Positions 7,155 through 16,288 of a DNA stretch of 32,131 nucleotides are shown in pieces (positions within the stretch are counted from its first letter, which is position 1; the number at the start of each line of letters is the position of its first letter). Position numbers and translations under genes: made by a program. This DNA is from JBFLYO01 sp040756745 (lineage in GTDB: Bacteria; Bacteroidota; Ignavibacteria; UBA10030; UBA6906): contig JBFLYO010000038.1 in NCBI GenBank assembly GCA_040756745.1, forward strand, positions 1 to 32,131, given 5' to 3'. The notes beneath the pieces are model-generated. The model ran no database searches, was not told where the DNA came from, and saw only the letters and a program-made list of their open reading frames with translations.

Positions 7155-8015
7155 ATGAACACGACGAAAACATTCCTTTTAATGGCTCTCCTCACGGTAC
7201 TGCTGGTGGTCGTGGGGAACTGGATCGGCGGACAGGGAGGAATGATGTTTGCCTTCCTGATCGCGGTGGCGATGAACTTCGGATCGTACTGGTTCAGCGA
7301 TAAGATCATCCTGAAAATGTACCACGCCCGGGAGCTTACGCCGGCCGACCAGCCCGCGCTTACACAAACGGTCCAGGATCTGGCCGGACGCGCCGGTCTA
7401 CCGATGCCGAAACTCTATCTCATCCCCGGCGACCAGCCGAATGCGTTCGCCACGGGGCGCAACCCAGAACATGCCGCAATCGCTGTTACTGAAGGAATCC
7501 TGAGAACTCTCTCTCAAGATGAACTGCGCGGGGTTCTCTCCCACGAGCTCGCGCATGTGAAGCACCGCGATATACTGATCGGGACTGTCGCCGCAACAAT
7601 GGCCGGCGCGATCAGCATGATTGCAAATATGGCCCAGTGGGCGCTGATCTTCGGCGGAGGGAGAGGATCGGATGACCGCGATGGCGGAAGCCCGATCGGC
7701 GGGCTGGTAATGATCATCGTCGCACCCCTCGCGGCACTCCTGATCCAGATGGCGATCTCCCGGTCGCGCGAGTTCCTCGCCGACGAGGGGGGCGCGCAGA
7801 TGTCGGGTAATCCGCTCTCGCTCGCCAACGCGCTCCGCAAACTGCAGTTGAAGTCGCAGCAGATCCCGATGCAGGCAAGCCCGGCCACGGCGCATATGTT
7901 CATCGTGAATCCGCTGCACGGCGGCGGACTGATGTCGCTCTTCAGCACACACCCGCCGATGGAGGAGCGGATCGCCCGACTCGAGGCCATGGTCTACGGC
8001 CAGGCGAAGTCGTAA
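7155..8015 (+). CDS. htpX: membrane zinc metalloprotease HtpX (M48 family)
   Basis: HtpX is an inner-membrane protease that degrades misfolded or damaged membrane proteins. The 286-residue product has the normal length and layout. There are two N-terminal membrane segments (about 5-24 and 30-48), the zinc site SHELAHVKHRD near residues 129-139, and two more hydrophobic segments (about 146-167, 182-200). The third zinc ligand is in SREFLADEGGAQMSGNP near 202-218, and the C-terminal STHPPMEERIARLE completes the family signature. The start lacks a clear Shine-Dalgarno. The stop overlaps the start of the next gene by one base (TAATG). Confidence 0.95.
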   Translation: MNTTKTFLLMALLTVLLVVVGNWIGGQGGMMFAFLIAVAMNFGSYWFSDKIILKMYHARELTPADQPALTQTVQDLAGRAGLPMPKLYLIPGDQPNAFATGRNPEHAAIAVTEGILRTLSQDELRGVLSHELAHVKHRDILIGTVAATMAGAISMIANMAQWALIFGGGRGSDDRDGGSPIGGLVMIIVAPLAALLIQMAISRSREFLADEGGAQMSGNPLSLANALRKLQLKSQQIPMQASPATAHMFIVNPLHGGGLMSLFSTHPPMEERIARLEAMVYGQAKS

Positions 8016-8377
8016 TGAAGAGAATCCTCCTCATCGTCGCCGCCGTGGTGGGGGTGGTGGTCCTGGCGGGAGCGGTGATCCTGTACGCGAATAAAGACCG
8101 GATCGCGGGCTACGCGATCGACAGGACGCTCGCCGCCGTGGAAACGCAGATCACCCGGCATGTGCCGGACGCGGCAGAACGTGATTCGGTGAAGGCGGAG
8201 TTCTCCCTCCTGCACAAACGACTGCAGGAGGGAAAGGTGAGCGTGAGCGAGGTGCGGGATTTTGCGGCGCTGTTTTACATGAGCACGAAGGACGAGACGC
8301 TGGATTCAGCAGAGGTGGGGAAATTGATGGAACGGTTGCATCGTCTGGCGGGGACCCCGCCCCAATTGGACCATTAA
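8015..8377 (+). CDS. small membrane-anchored protein, unknown
   Basis: The 120-residue product has an N-terminal membrane anchor (residues about 3-25, ILLIVAAVVGVVVLAGAVILYA) and a helical, charged C-terminal part. It is probably anchored in the inner membrane with the helical part outside. It is coupled to htpX by a one-base stop/start overlap, so it may be a partner of HtpX. I do not recognise the family. Confidence 0.75.
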   Translation: MKRILLIVAAVVGVVVLAGAVILYANKDRIAGYAIDRTLAAVETQITRHVPDAAERDSVKAEFSLLHKRLQEGKVSVSEVRDFAALFYMSTKDETLDSAEVGKLMERLHRLAGTPPQLDH

Positions 8378-8389
8378 TCGGAAATGGAT

Positions 8390-8421
8390 GGGGCGACGTG
8401 ACCTCGCCCCTACGGTTTTTT
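8390..8421 (+). terminator. hairpin with T tract after the htpX operon; also a palindromic repeat
   Basis: A 7-bp stem, GGGGCGA (8390-8396) with TCGCCCC (8404-8410), is followed by TACGGTTTTTT. It fits a rho-independent terminator for the plus-strand htpX operon. On the minus strand it reads CCGTAGGGGCGAGGTCACG, a shape I associate with dispersed GTAGGGGCGA repeats. The argH stop codon TAG (8410-8412) lies inside it. Confidence 0.6.
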
Positions 8422-9866
8422 GACGGCCTGCGTCCACGCCCGCAATGCCTTCGCGACCTCGGCCGGCGAGGTCGACCCCTCCGATCTTTTCATTCCCACC
8501 GACCCTCTCGCCGTCAATAGATTCTTGACGTCATTGCCAAACGCCGGTGAATGACGCCTGTATTCCTCAATCGGCAATTCCCCCAGCGAACATTTGCGCT
8601 CCTTGCATAACGCAACAATGGCCCCCACGATGCCATGTGCTTCCCTGAATGGTAAACTCTTCCTGACCAGGTAGTCCGCCAACTCCGTTGCTAAAATCTC
8701 ATCCCCCTCAATCTCAATCTTAATCTCAATCTCCCCCTTAACCTTATCCTTAACCTCATCCTTAACCTTATCCTTAACCTCAAACCTTTCCTTGTCAAAC
8801 CTGACTGTCCCAAGCATCCTGGCCAGAATATCCAGGCTATCTGTCACTGTATCCGCGGCATCGAAGAGCGGTTCCTTATCCTCCTGCATATCCCGATTGT
8901 ACGCCAGCGGCAATCCCTTCATCACCGTAAGCAGGGCCACCAGGTCGCCATACACCCGTCCGGTCTTTCCTCTCACCAGCTCGGCCATGTCGGGGTTCTT
9001 CTTCTGCGGCATGATGCTGCTGCCGGTTGTGAATGCATCCCCGATCTCCGCAAACCTCCATTCGCGGGTGGTCCAGAGGACCAACTCCTCGGACAGCCGG
9101 CTGGCGTGCATCATGGTGATGGCCGCCGAGGAAATGAACTCAATGAGAACGTCTCGGTCGCTGACTGCATCGATGCTGTTCACGATAAGGCCGTCGAACC
9201 CAAGCATCCGTGCAACCTTCCTCCGGTTGATCGGGAATGATGTCCCCGCCAGGGCCGCGGCGCCGAGCGGAGAACGGTTGACACGCTTGCGGCAATCCAA
9301 AAACCGCTCACGGTCCCGCTCGAGCATCTCGATATACGCAAGGAGGTGATGTGCCAGCAGGATGGGCTGGGCGCGCTGGAGGTGTGTGTATCCCGGCATG
9401 ACCACGTCGCGGTACTCCGTGGCCTTCGCGAGCAGGGAGCGCTGGAGTCCTCGAATGGCGGCAATCGAGCGATCGATCGCTTTGCGCAGATAGAGCCGCT
9501 CGTCGAGCGCCACCTGGTCGTTCCTGCTCCGGGCCGTATGCAGGCGGGCGCCGGCATCTCCCGTGAGCGCGATCACCCGCCGCTCGATCGCCATGTGGAT
9601 GTCCTCGGCGACGAACCTCCCGTCACCGTCACGCTCTCCGAGCCAGTCGGCCTTCCCCCCCGCGATCTCCTCCCGGATCTGCTTCAGCCCATGCGTGATC
9701 TTCCGGGCATCCGACCTGGGGATGATCCCCTGCGCGGCGAGCATCGCGACGTGGGCGAGGCTTCCCTCAATGTCCTCTTCGGCCAGCCGCCGATCGACAG
9801 ATAACGATGAGGAGAATTCCAGCGCGGCCGGGTCGAGCGGCTCGCGGAATCCTCCCTTCCAACGGC

Positions 9867-9870
<4 letters not shown>
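8410..9870 (-). CDS. argH: argininosuccinate lyase (with in-frame repeat insertion)
   Basis: ArgH splits argininosuccinate into arginine and fumarate, the last step of arginine synthesis, in the cytosol. Visible motifs are DGRFVAEDIHMAIERR, the TARSRNDQVALDERLYLR region, PGYTHLQRAQPILLAHH, the signature GSSIMPQKKNPD near residue 285, and ATELADYLVRKSLPFREAHGIVG. The length is 486, against about 460 for most relatives. The surplus comes from residues 363-388, where a hexamer DNA repeat (8707-8784) encodes an alternating Lys/Asp/Glu/Val/Ile stretch between LGTVRFDKER and GDEILATEL. The ATG overlaps argG by 4 bases. The stop codon lies inside a palindromic repeat. Catalytic residues look intact, so the enzyme is probably active. 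Confidence 0.96.
8707..8784. repeat. thirteen-unit hexamer array inside argH
   Basis: Thirteen 6-base units run without interruption (plus strand): CTCAAT, CTCAAT, CTTAAT, CTCAAT, CTCCCC, CTTAAC, CTTATC, CTTAAC, CTCATC, CTTAAC, CTTATC, CTTAAC, CTCAAA. Because the unit is two codons and the phase is right, argH stays open. The same words occur in intergenic arrays at 18646-18711 and 30414-30548. Confidence 0.95.
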
Positions 9871-11128
<1,258 letters not shown>

Positions 11129-11129
<1 letters not shown>

Positions 11130-11578
11130 TACTGTCCCTCAATGAGTTTGTGTTTGAGATAGTTCACAATCTGCCGCGTCTTCTTCTGCGAGCGCGGGAT
11201 GACCAGAAGCGTGTTGTCCCCCGCGACGGTGCCGATGACGTCAGGATGTTTTTCGACGTCGATGAACTCTCCCACCGTGTTGGCGCAGCCCGGGAGAGTA
11301 CGGACGACGATCATGGATTCGTTCGCGTCGATCGCAAGGACCTCCGCATTGACAAGCGGGCGGAGCGCTTTCACTTCACCCGCGGGCTGGAGAGCGTACC
11401 GCCCCCCATCGTGGGAGGTGATGCGCACCACTCCCAGCTCCGCCATGTCGCGCGAGAGGGTCGCCTGTGTGACCTCACAGCCCCGCTTCCTCAGCTCCCG
11501 CCGCAGTGCGTCCTGGCTGTCGATCTCCCCGCCGGCGACGATCTCCTTGATCGCAAAAAGTCGTTCGCGTTTGGTCAT
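11129..11578 (-). CDS. argR: arginine repressor ArgR
   Basis: ArgR is a hexameric DNA-binding protein that represses arginine genes when arginine is bound. The chosen start (ATG at 11578) gives 149 residues, the usual length. A GTG at 11620 would overlap argB by 4 bases and add 14 residues, and cannot be excluded. The N-terminal winged helix has KRERLFAIKEIVAGGEIDSQDAL and the recognition helix VTQATLSRDMAELGVVR. The C-terminal arginine-binding part has LPGCANTVGEFID and GTVAGDNTLLVIPRS. The usual GDDT motif is GDNT here. Its location inside the operon points to autoregulation through the argC/argD operator. A TGCATAA half-site lies just upstream of this start. Confidence 0.94.
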
Positions 11579-11616
11579 GTCCGATGCTGCATAATGCCTG
11601 TGGATTGCTCCGTGCG

Positions 11617-12495
11617 TCACACCGACACCGTCCGGTTGTCCAACCGCTTGATAAGCTCCGTCCCGATGCCGGCTTCGGTGAAGATCTCCAGCAACAGCGA
11701 ATGCTTGATCCGGCCGTCGATGAGGTGTACCTTCGTTACCCCCGCATTTAAGGCGGTAAATGCGGAGCGGATCTTGGGGATCATGCCGTTACTGATCACC
11801 TTTGAGTCCATCAGCCGCTCGGCTTCGGCCTGATCCATGCTGTGCACAAGCTTCCCCCCCGCCATGACTCCCTCCACGTCGCTCAGGAAGACCAGCTTCT
11901 CCGACTGCAGTGCCGCCGCGATAGCCGAGGCCGCGACGTCCGCATTGACGTTGTGGGCCTGCCCCTCGTCGTTGACCCCGATCGGCGCGATGACCGGCAT
12001 GATGCCGTGGTCGAGCAGGAGGTTCAGATATGCTGTGTTGACTTCAGTGATTTCACCGACAAGTCCGAGGTCGGCCCGGCCGTTCTCGAACCGCTTTACC
12101 TTCAGCAGATGGGCGTCGATGCCGCAGAGCCCCACCGAATCGCCGTCGTGCCTGTTGATCCGCCCCACGATGTCCTTGTTCGTCTTGCCGGCCAGCACCA
12201 TCTGCACCACGTCCATCATTGCAGCATCCGTGTACCGCTGACCGTCGACGAAGCGCGAATCGAGACCGAGGCGCCCGGCAATCTCCGTTACCTCTTTACC
12301 GCCGCCATGCACGATTGCCACTTTGATGCCGATCTTTTTCAGGAGCGTCACGTCCTGCGCGAACGTTTCGCGCAGATCCTCATCGAGCTGTGCTGCGCCC
12401 CCATACTTGACCACAAACGTCTTCCCCTCGTACCGGGAGATGTACGGGAGGGCCTCAATCAGGACTTCGGTCTTTGCCGAAAGGGAGGCGATCAT
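11617..12495 (-). CDS. argB: acetylglutamate kinase
   Basis: ArgB phosphorylates N-acetylglutamate, the second step of ornithine synthesis, and is often the point of arginine feedback. The 292-residue product has the amino-acid-kinase fold: VVKYGGAAQ near residues 28-36, the phosphate-binding VAIVHGGGKEVTEIAGRLG near 58-76, VGLCGIDA, NVNADVAASAIAAAL near 183-197, and the C-terminal IPKIRSAFTALNAGVTKVHLIDGR. It lies 3 bases after argJ and touches argR. An N-terminal helix of the kind seen in arginine-sensitive hexameric kinases (MIASLSAKTEVLIEALPYI) is present, so feedback inhibition is plausible. Confidence 0.97.
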   Translation of the reverse strand: MIASLSAKTEVLIEALPYISRYEGKTFVVKYGGAAQLDEDLRETFAQDVTLLKKIGIKVAIVHGGGKEVTEIAGRLGLDSRFVDGQRYTDAAMMDVVQMVLAGKTNKDIVGRINRHDGDSVGLCGIDAHLLKVKRFENGRADLGLVGEITEVNTAYLNLLLDHGIMPVIAPIGVNDEGQAHNVNADVAASAIAAALQSEKLVFLSDVEGVMAGGKLVHSMDQAEAERLMDSKVISNGMIPKIRSAFTALNAGVTKVHLIDGRIKHSLLLEIFTEAGIGTELIKRLDNRTVSV

Positions 12496-12498
12496 CGC

Positions 12499-13782
12499 TC
12501 AGGTCCTGTAGTTGGCGTTGATGGCAACGTATTCCTTCGAGAGGTCGCAGGTCCAGAACGTCGCCTCCGCATCTCCCGTGTGCAGATCGACGGTGATAGC
12601 GATCTCTTTCTGTGAAAGGATCGTCTTGGCTTCTTCTTCCGAGAAGTCGATCACGTAGTTGGGCCTGAGGATCGGCAGCCCGCCGAACAGGATCTCCACC
12701 TTCGACGGATCGAACGCGATGCCCGAATATCCCACCGCTGCCAGTATGCGCCCCCAGTTGGCGTCCTCGCCATGGATGGCGGTCTTGACCAGGTTCGAAT
12801 TGGCGACGGCTCGTGCCGCCTTATCGGCATCCTGTTCACTCTTTGCACCCTTTACGTTCACCTCGATGAATTTCGTGGCTCCTTCTCCATCCACGACGAT
12901 CATTTTCGCCAGCTTGACGAGCACATGCTCCAGAGCAACCGCAAATTTGATGAAGCCCTCGCCCGTTGCGGTGGTCAGCTTCCCGGCTCCCGAGGCGCCG
13001 TTGGCGAGCACGGTTGCCATGTCGTTGGTGCTGGTGTCCCCATCGACGGTGATCCTGTTGAACGAGCGTGCGGTTGCCTGCTCAAGGGCCAACTGGAGCA
13101 ACGCCGGCTCGACGGCGGCATCGGTCGTCACGAATGCAAGCATTGTTGCCATGTTCGGCGCGATCATGCCGGAGCCCTTCGCCATCCCGCCGATCGTCAC
13201 CGGGACGCCGTCGAGCGTGAACCGCACCGCACATTCCTTAACGAACGTATCGGTAGTCATGATCGCTTCCGCCGCATTGTTGGCCCCCTGCACTGAGAGC
13301 TGTGAGGCGGCGACGGAAATGCCAGCAAGGATTTTCTCCACCGGCAGGAACTGGCCGATCACCCCTGTGGATGCAACGAGCACTTCCTGCTCGGCCAGGT
13401 GCAGCGCGCGGGCAGTCTCCCGTGTCATCGCCCAGGCATCGTTCATTCCACGGTCGCCCGTGCAGGCGTTCGCATTGCCGCTGTTCACGACGATCGCGCG
13501 GAACGTCTTCGAAGCTTTCAACTGTTCCTTCACCACGAGAATCGGTGCGGCCTGGACGACGTTTGTGGTGAGCACCGCGGCGCCTGAAGCCGGGGAATCG
13601 GAGACAAGAAGACAGAGGTCCCGCTTTGCCTTTTTCACCCCGCAGTGTATGCCCGCCGCGCGGAACCCCTTTGGCGCAGTCACTCCTCCCGGGATTTCCA
13701 CAAACGCCGGCTGCCCATCCCCTTTGTGAGACTCCAGCCCTTCTCTTGCCTTGTGCACTTCCACCACATCCTGTATCATCAT
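12499..13782 (-). CDS. argJ: bifunctional ornithine acetyltransferase / N-acetylglutamate synthase
   Basis: ArgJ moves the acetyl group from N-acetylornithine back to glutamate, which makes the pathway cyclic. The 427-residue precursor has the self-cleavage site in GMAKGSGMIAPNMATMLAF; cleavage before the Thr of ATML gives the two chains. NSGNANACTGDRG near residue 120 and the end DLSKEYVAINANYRT are family signatures. There are two adjacent ATGs (13782 and 13779). The GGGAGGGA ribosome site ends directly before the first, so the second may be used. It starts 11 bases after argC. With this gene a separate argE is not required; whether it also makes acetylglutamate from acetyl-CoA cannot be read here. 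Confidence 0.96.
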   Translation of the reverse strand: MMIQDVVEVHKAREGLESHKGDGQPAFVEIPGGVTAPKGFRAAGIHCGVKKAKRDLCLLVSDSPASGAAVLTTNVVQAAPILVVKEQLKASKTFRAIVVNSGNANACTGDRGMNDAWAMTRETARALHLAEQEVLVASTGVIGQFLPVEKILAGISVAASQLSVQGANNAAEAIMTTDTFVKECAVRFTLDGVPVTIGGMAKGSGMIAPNMATMLAFVTTDAAVEPALLQLALEQATARSFNRITVDGDTSTNDMATVLANGASGAGKLTTATGEGFIKFAVALEHVLVKLAKMIVVDGEGATKFIEVNVKGAKSEQDADKAARAVANSNLVKTAIHGEDANWGRILAAVGYSGIAFDPSKVEILFGGLPILRPNYVIDFSEEEAKTILSQKEIAITVDLHTGDAEATFWTCDLSKEYVAINANYRT

Positions 13783-13793
13783 TCCCTCCCGTG

Positions 13794-14807
13794 TTACCGG
13801 AGTCCCATGGTTTCCGGCAGACCTGCCGTCAGATTCATGTTCTGCACCGCCTGCCCCGCCGCTCCTTTGACCAGATTATCGATGACGCTGATGACGATGA
13901 GCTGGTTCGTCCTCCGCTCGATGAAGAGTCCGATGTCGCAGTAGTTTGTTCGCGTGACTGCCAGCAGCTGTGGAATCTGTCGGGTGATCCTCACGAACGG
14001 ATGCGGCAGGTAGTATTCCTCATAGAGGGCAGTGATCTCGGCCTCGTTGATCTTCACGGCGAGGTCGGCATGAATTGTGGTGTAGATCCCTCGTGTGACG
14101 GGAAGCAGGTGCGGAACGAACGATGCCGACACCTCGCCCCCCGCGGCAATCGAGAGGATCGAATCAATCTCAGGAATGTGTTGATGAGTCCCCACCTTGT
14201 ACGCACGGACGTTCTCGTTCACCTCGCCGAAGCTCATCTCCACCGATGCGCTCCGCCCGGCCCCCGAAACGCCGGAGAGAGAATTGATCACAATCCCCTC
14301 TCTGGCAACAACGCCATGCGCCAGCGCAGGGAGCAGGGCAAGGATCGCGCTCGTCGGGTAACAGCCCGGGTTTGCGATCAGCCGGGCAGAAGCGATCTCT
14401 TTCTTGTTGAGCTCGGGGAGCCCGTACACCGACGACGGCAGCAGCCCGGGCGCGGCGTGCGGGCGCTTGTAGTATTTCTCATAGAGTGAGGCCGACCGGA
14501 GCCGGAAGTCGCCTCCCAGGTCAATCACGGTCTTCACCCGCTCCAGCAGCTCCGGCACAACGTTCATCGCCTCACCCGACGGGAGAGCAATGAATGCGAC
14601 ATCGATCCCCTGCAAGGCGTCGGGTACCAGCGGCTCGTAGGCGAGGTCGCACACTCCTGCCAGGGCCGGATACAGCGCGTCCACCCGCTGTCCAACCGAC
14701 GACGCCGCGGTGACTTTAGTGACGGTGACTTCGGGATGCGCCGAAAGAACCCTCAGGAGCTCCGTCCCCGAGTACCCCGATGCCCCGACGATTGCCGCGT
14801 TGACCAC
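13794..14807 (-). CDS. argC: N-acetyl-gamma-glutamyl-phosphate reductase
   Basis: ArgC reduces acetylglutamyl phosphate with NADPH, step three of ornithine synthesis. The conserved NADP loop AAIVGASGYSGTELLRVL and catalytic Cys in LIANPGCYPTSAILALLP are present. I place the start at the GTG at 14807 (VNAAIVGASG), giving 338 residues, a typical size. The upstream leader has GGAGGAAGGGG and a nearer AGGA. Frames extended to 14933 would read through the ARG boxes and are unlikely. It is the first gene of the argCJBRGH run, and its promoter lies in the palindromic operator at 14835-14877. Confidence 0.95.
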   Translation of the reverse strand: MVNAAIVGASGYSGTELLRVLSAHPEVTVTKVTAASSVGQRVDALYPALAGVCDLAYEPLVPDALQGIDVAFIALPSGEAMNVVPELLERVKTVIDLGGDFRLRSASLYEKYYKRPHAAPGLLPSSVYGLPELNKKEIASARLIANPGCYPTSAILALLPALAHGVVAREGIVINSLSGVSGAGRSASVEMSFGEVNENVRAYKVGTHQHIPEIDSILSIAAGGEVSASFVPHLLPVTRGIYTTIHADLAVKINEAEITALYEEYYLPHPFVRITRQIPQLLAVTRTNYCDIGLFIERRTNQLIVISVIDNLVKGAAGQAVQNMNLTAGLPETMGLR

Positions 14808-14834
14808 GATATCCTGCCCCTTCCTCCAAAATAG

Positions 14835-14877
14835 TGCTTGCATAAATATGCAAGATTTTGTATTATTATGCAAGCAC
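14835..14877. promoter_or_regulatory. double ARG box operator between argC and argD
   Basis: Two 18-bp imperfect palindromes lie side by side. Box 1, CTTGCATAAATATGCAAG (14837-14854), matches itself at 8 of 9 pairs. Box 2 (14857-14874), with right half TTATGCAAG, is weaker at 6 of 9. Their centres are 20 bp apart, as in known paired ARG boxes. The outer arms GTGCTTGCATAA (14835-14846) and TTATGCAAGCAC (14866-14877) are exact reverse complements, so the whole operator is symmetrical about 14856. ArgR encoded in the same operon is the expected ligand, repressing both directions. Confidence 0.85.
14838..14866 (+). promoter_or_regulatory. likely sigma-70-type promoter of argD
   Basis: TTGCAT (14838-14843) and TATTAT (14861-14866) are separated by exactly 17 bases. 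Both elements fall inside the two ARG boxes, so bound ArgR would block RNA polymerase. The argD ATG is 36 bases downstream of the -10 element. The actual start site has not been shown, and this phylum often uses other promoter consensus sequences. Confidence 0.5.
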
Positions 14878-14902
14878 AATTTTTCACTATTTTCGGCCCC
14901 CC

Positions 14903-16084
14903 ATGGACCTGCACGACCGGGAATCTGCCGCACTGTTTCACACCTACAAGCGCCTCCCGCTGGAAGTAGAGCGGGGAGAAGGGGTCTACCTATACACGCG
15001 CGACGGGAAGCGGTATCTCGATATGTTTGCCGGGCTTGCGGTCAACGCGCTTGGCTATGCACACCCCCGGGTGGTACGGGCGATCGCTGACCAGGCGGCG
15101 CGGTATACCCACCTATCGAATTATTTCCTGCAGGAGCCACAGGTCCGGCTCGCGGAGCTGCTGATCAGACACGGGGGCTATCCGCGGGTGTTCTTTGCCA
15201 ACAGCGGCACAGAAGCGACCGAGGGGGCGGTGAAGCTTGCCCGGAAGTGGGGCTCGACGCGCGGCAAAGGAGAGATCATCGCTTTCACCAATTCGTTCCA
15301 CGGGCGGACGCTGGGGGCACTCTCGTTGATGGACCGCCCGAAATACCGGGATGGCTTCGGGCCGTTCCTCGACAACTGCAATCTCGTGCCGTTCGATGAT
15401 ATAGGCGCCCTGGTCGGGGCAATCACCGCACACACCGCGGCCGTCATGCTCGAATTCATTCAGGGGGAGGGAGGGATCCGGCCCGTCTCGCAGGACTTCG
15501 CCGTCGCCCTTGCGGACCTTCGGAAGAAGTTCGGGTTCCTGATCATTGCCGACGAGGTACAGTCGGGCGCGGGGCGCACCGGAAAGTTTTTCGGCTTCCA
15601 GCATTACAGCATCAAACCTGACATCGTCACGCTTGCCAAGCCGATCGGCGGCGGACTGCCGCTCGGCGCTCTCCTGGCCCGCGAAGAGATCGCCGCCGTA
15701 TTGGAACCGGGGATGCACGGCACGACATTCGGGGGCAACCCGGTGGCGTGCGCGGCCGGCATCGCCGTGCTTGAAGAAATCGAGGAGAAGGAGTTGATCC
15801 CGGCCGTGGCCCGTCTGGGCGGTCGCCTGATGAACGGACTTTCGTTACTCGGCGCGGAGTTCCCCCGGCTCGTGAAAGAGGTGCGCGGGTTCGGGCTGAT
15901 GGCCGGCATTGAGCTGACGCGCTCCGGCGACGGCGTCGTCGACGCCATGCGCGATCGGGGCATACTGATCAACTGCACCGACTCCACGGTGCTCAGGTTT
16001 CTCCCGCCGCTGATTATTCATGAGTCGCACGTCGATGAAACGGTGATGGCGCTGCGCGGGATTCTCGCTTCGCTCACCCCCTGA
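14903..16084 (+). CDS. argD: acetylornithine aminotransferase
   Basis: ArgD is a PLP enzyme that makes N-acetylornithine from the semialdehyde and glutamate. From the ATG at 14903 it has 393 residues. Family signatures are YLDMFAGLAVNALGYAHPRV, FANSGTEATEGAVKLARKW, NSFHGRTLGALSL, IADEVQSGAGRTGKFFGF with the PLP-contacting Asp, and the Schiff-base Lys in VTLAKPIGGGLPLGA. Upstream initiation at 14858 would lie inside ARG box 2 and is rejected. No good Shine-Dalgarno is seen. It is the only arginine gene here on the plus strand and is divergent from argC. A role in lysine synthesis (succinyl-DAP transaminase activity) is also possible. Confidence 0.95.
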   Translation: MDLHDRESAALFHTYKRLPLEVERGEGVYLYTRDGKRYLDMFAGLAVNALGYAHPRVVRAIADQAARYTHLSNYFLQEPQVRLAELLIRHGGYPRVFFANSGTEATEGAVKLARKWGSTRGKGEIIAFTNSFHGRTLGALSLMDRPKYRDGFGPFLDNCNLVPFDDIGALVGAITAHTAAVMLEFIQGEGGIRPVSQDFAVALADLRKKFGFLIIADEVQSGAGRTGKFFGFQHYSIKPDIVTLAKPIGGGLPLGALLAREEIAAVLEPGMHGTTFGGNPVACAAGIAVLEEIEEKELIPAVARLGGRLMNGLSLLGAEFPRLVKEVRGFGLMAGIELTRSGDGVVDAMRDRGILINCTDSTVLRFLPPLIIHESHVDETVMALRGILASLTP

Positions 16085-16288
16085 AGGAGCTCACCCTACC
16101 CCCTTCCACTTTTGGCAAGCACAGTTTACCGTAATTGACAATCCGCAGCCTCTGACCATCGCGGATGCCGCCGGACTCCCCAATAGCGACCGGATTTACA
16201 GGTTCTTTCCCTGTTTCCTTGGCACACGGCTTGTGCCCTCGGTAGATCACAACATACGACTCTGTCCACCCGACGCTCTTACAGGCAT
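16085..16288. promoter_or_regulatory. leader of the Nfn/GltA pair with a sigma-54-like element at 16219-16234
   Basis: The 204-bp spacer holds TTGGCAC (16219-16225), then 5 bases, then TTGT (16231-16234). This is close to the -24/-12 sigma-54 consensus TTGGCAC-N5-TTGC, with T in place of the final C. The same bases also form a hairpin (GGCACA/TGTGCC, 16221-16237). Two further small stems, ACAGG/CCTGT at 16198-16214 and ATCCGC/GCGGAT at about 16141-16168, precede it. The distance to the ATG at 16289 would leave a leader of about 40 bases. Confidence 0.3.

Noticed and set aside
8707..8784. CRISPR-like repeat region
   Set aside because: The units are 6 bases long with no spacers. The same holds for all the 7-base arrays, so no CRISPR is present and no cas gene is nearby.
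12659..13729. Plus-strand open frame of 356 codons
   Set aside because: It lies wholly antisense to argJ, which has full family signatures. The translation is Ala/Ser/Thr-rich shadow sequence typical of GC-rich antisense frames.
13626..14489. Plus-strand open frame of 287 codons
   Set aside because: It spans the argJ/argC junction in antisense; both genes are certain.
16141..16168. ATCCGC/GCGGAT stem as argD terminator
   Set aside because: A 6-bp stem with a large loop and no T run is too weak to call.
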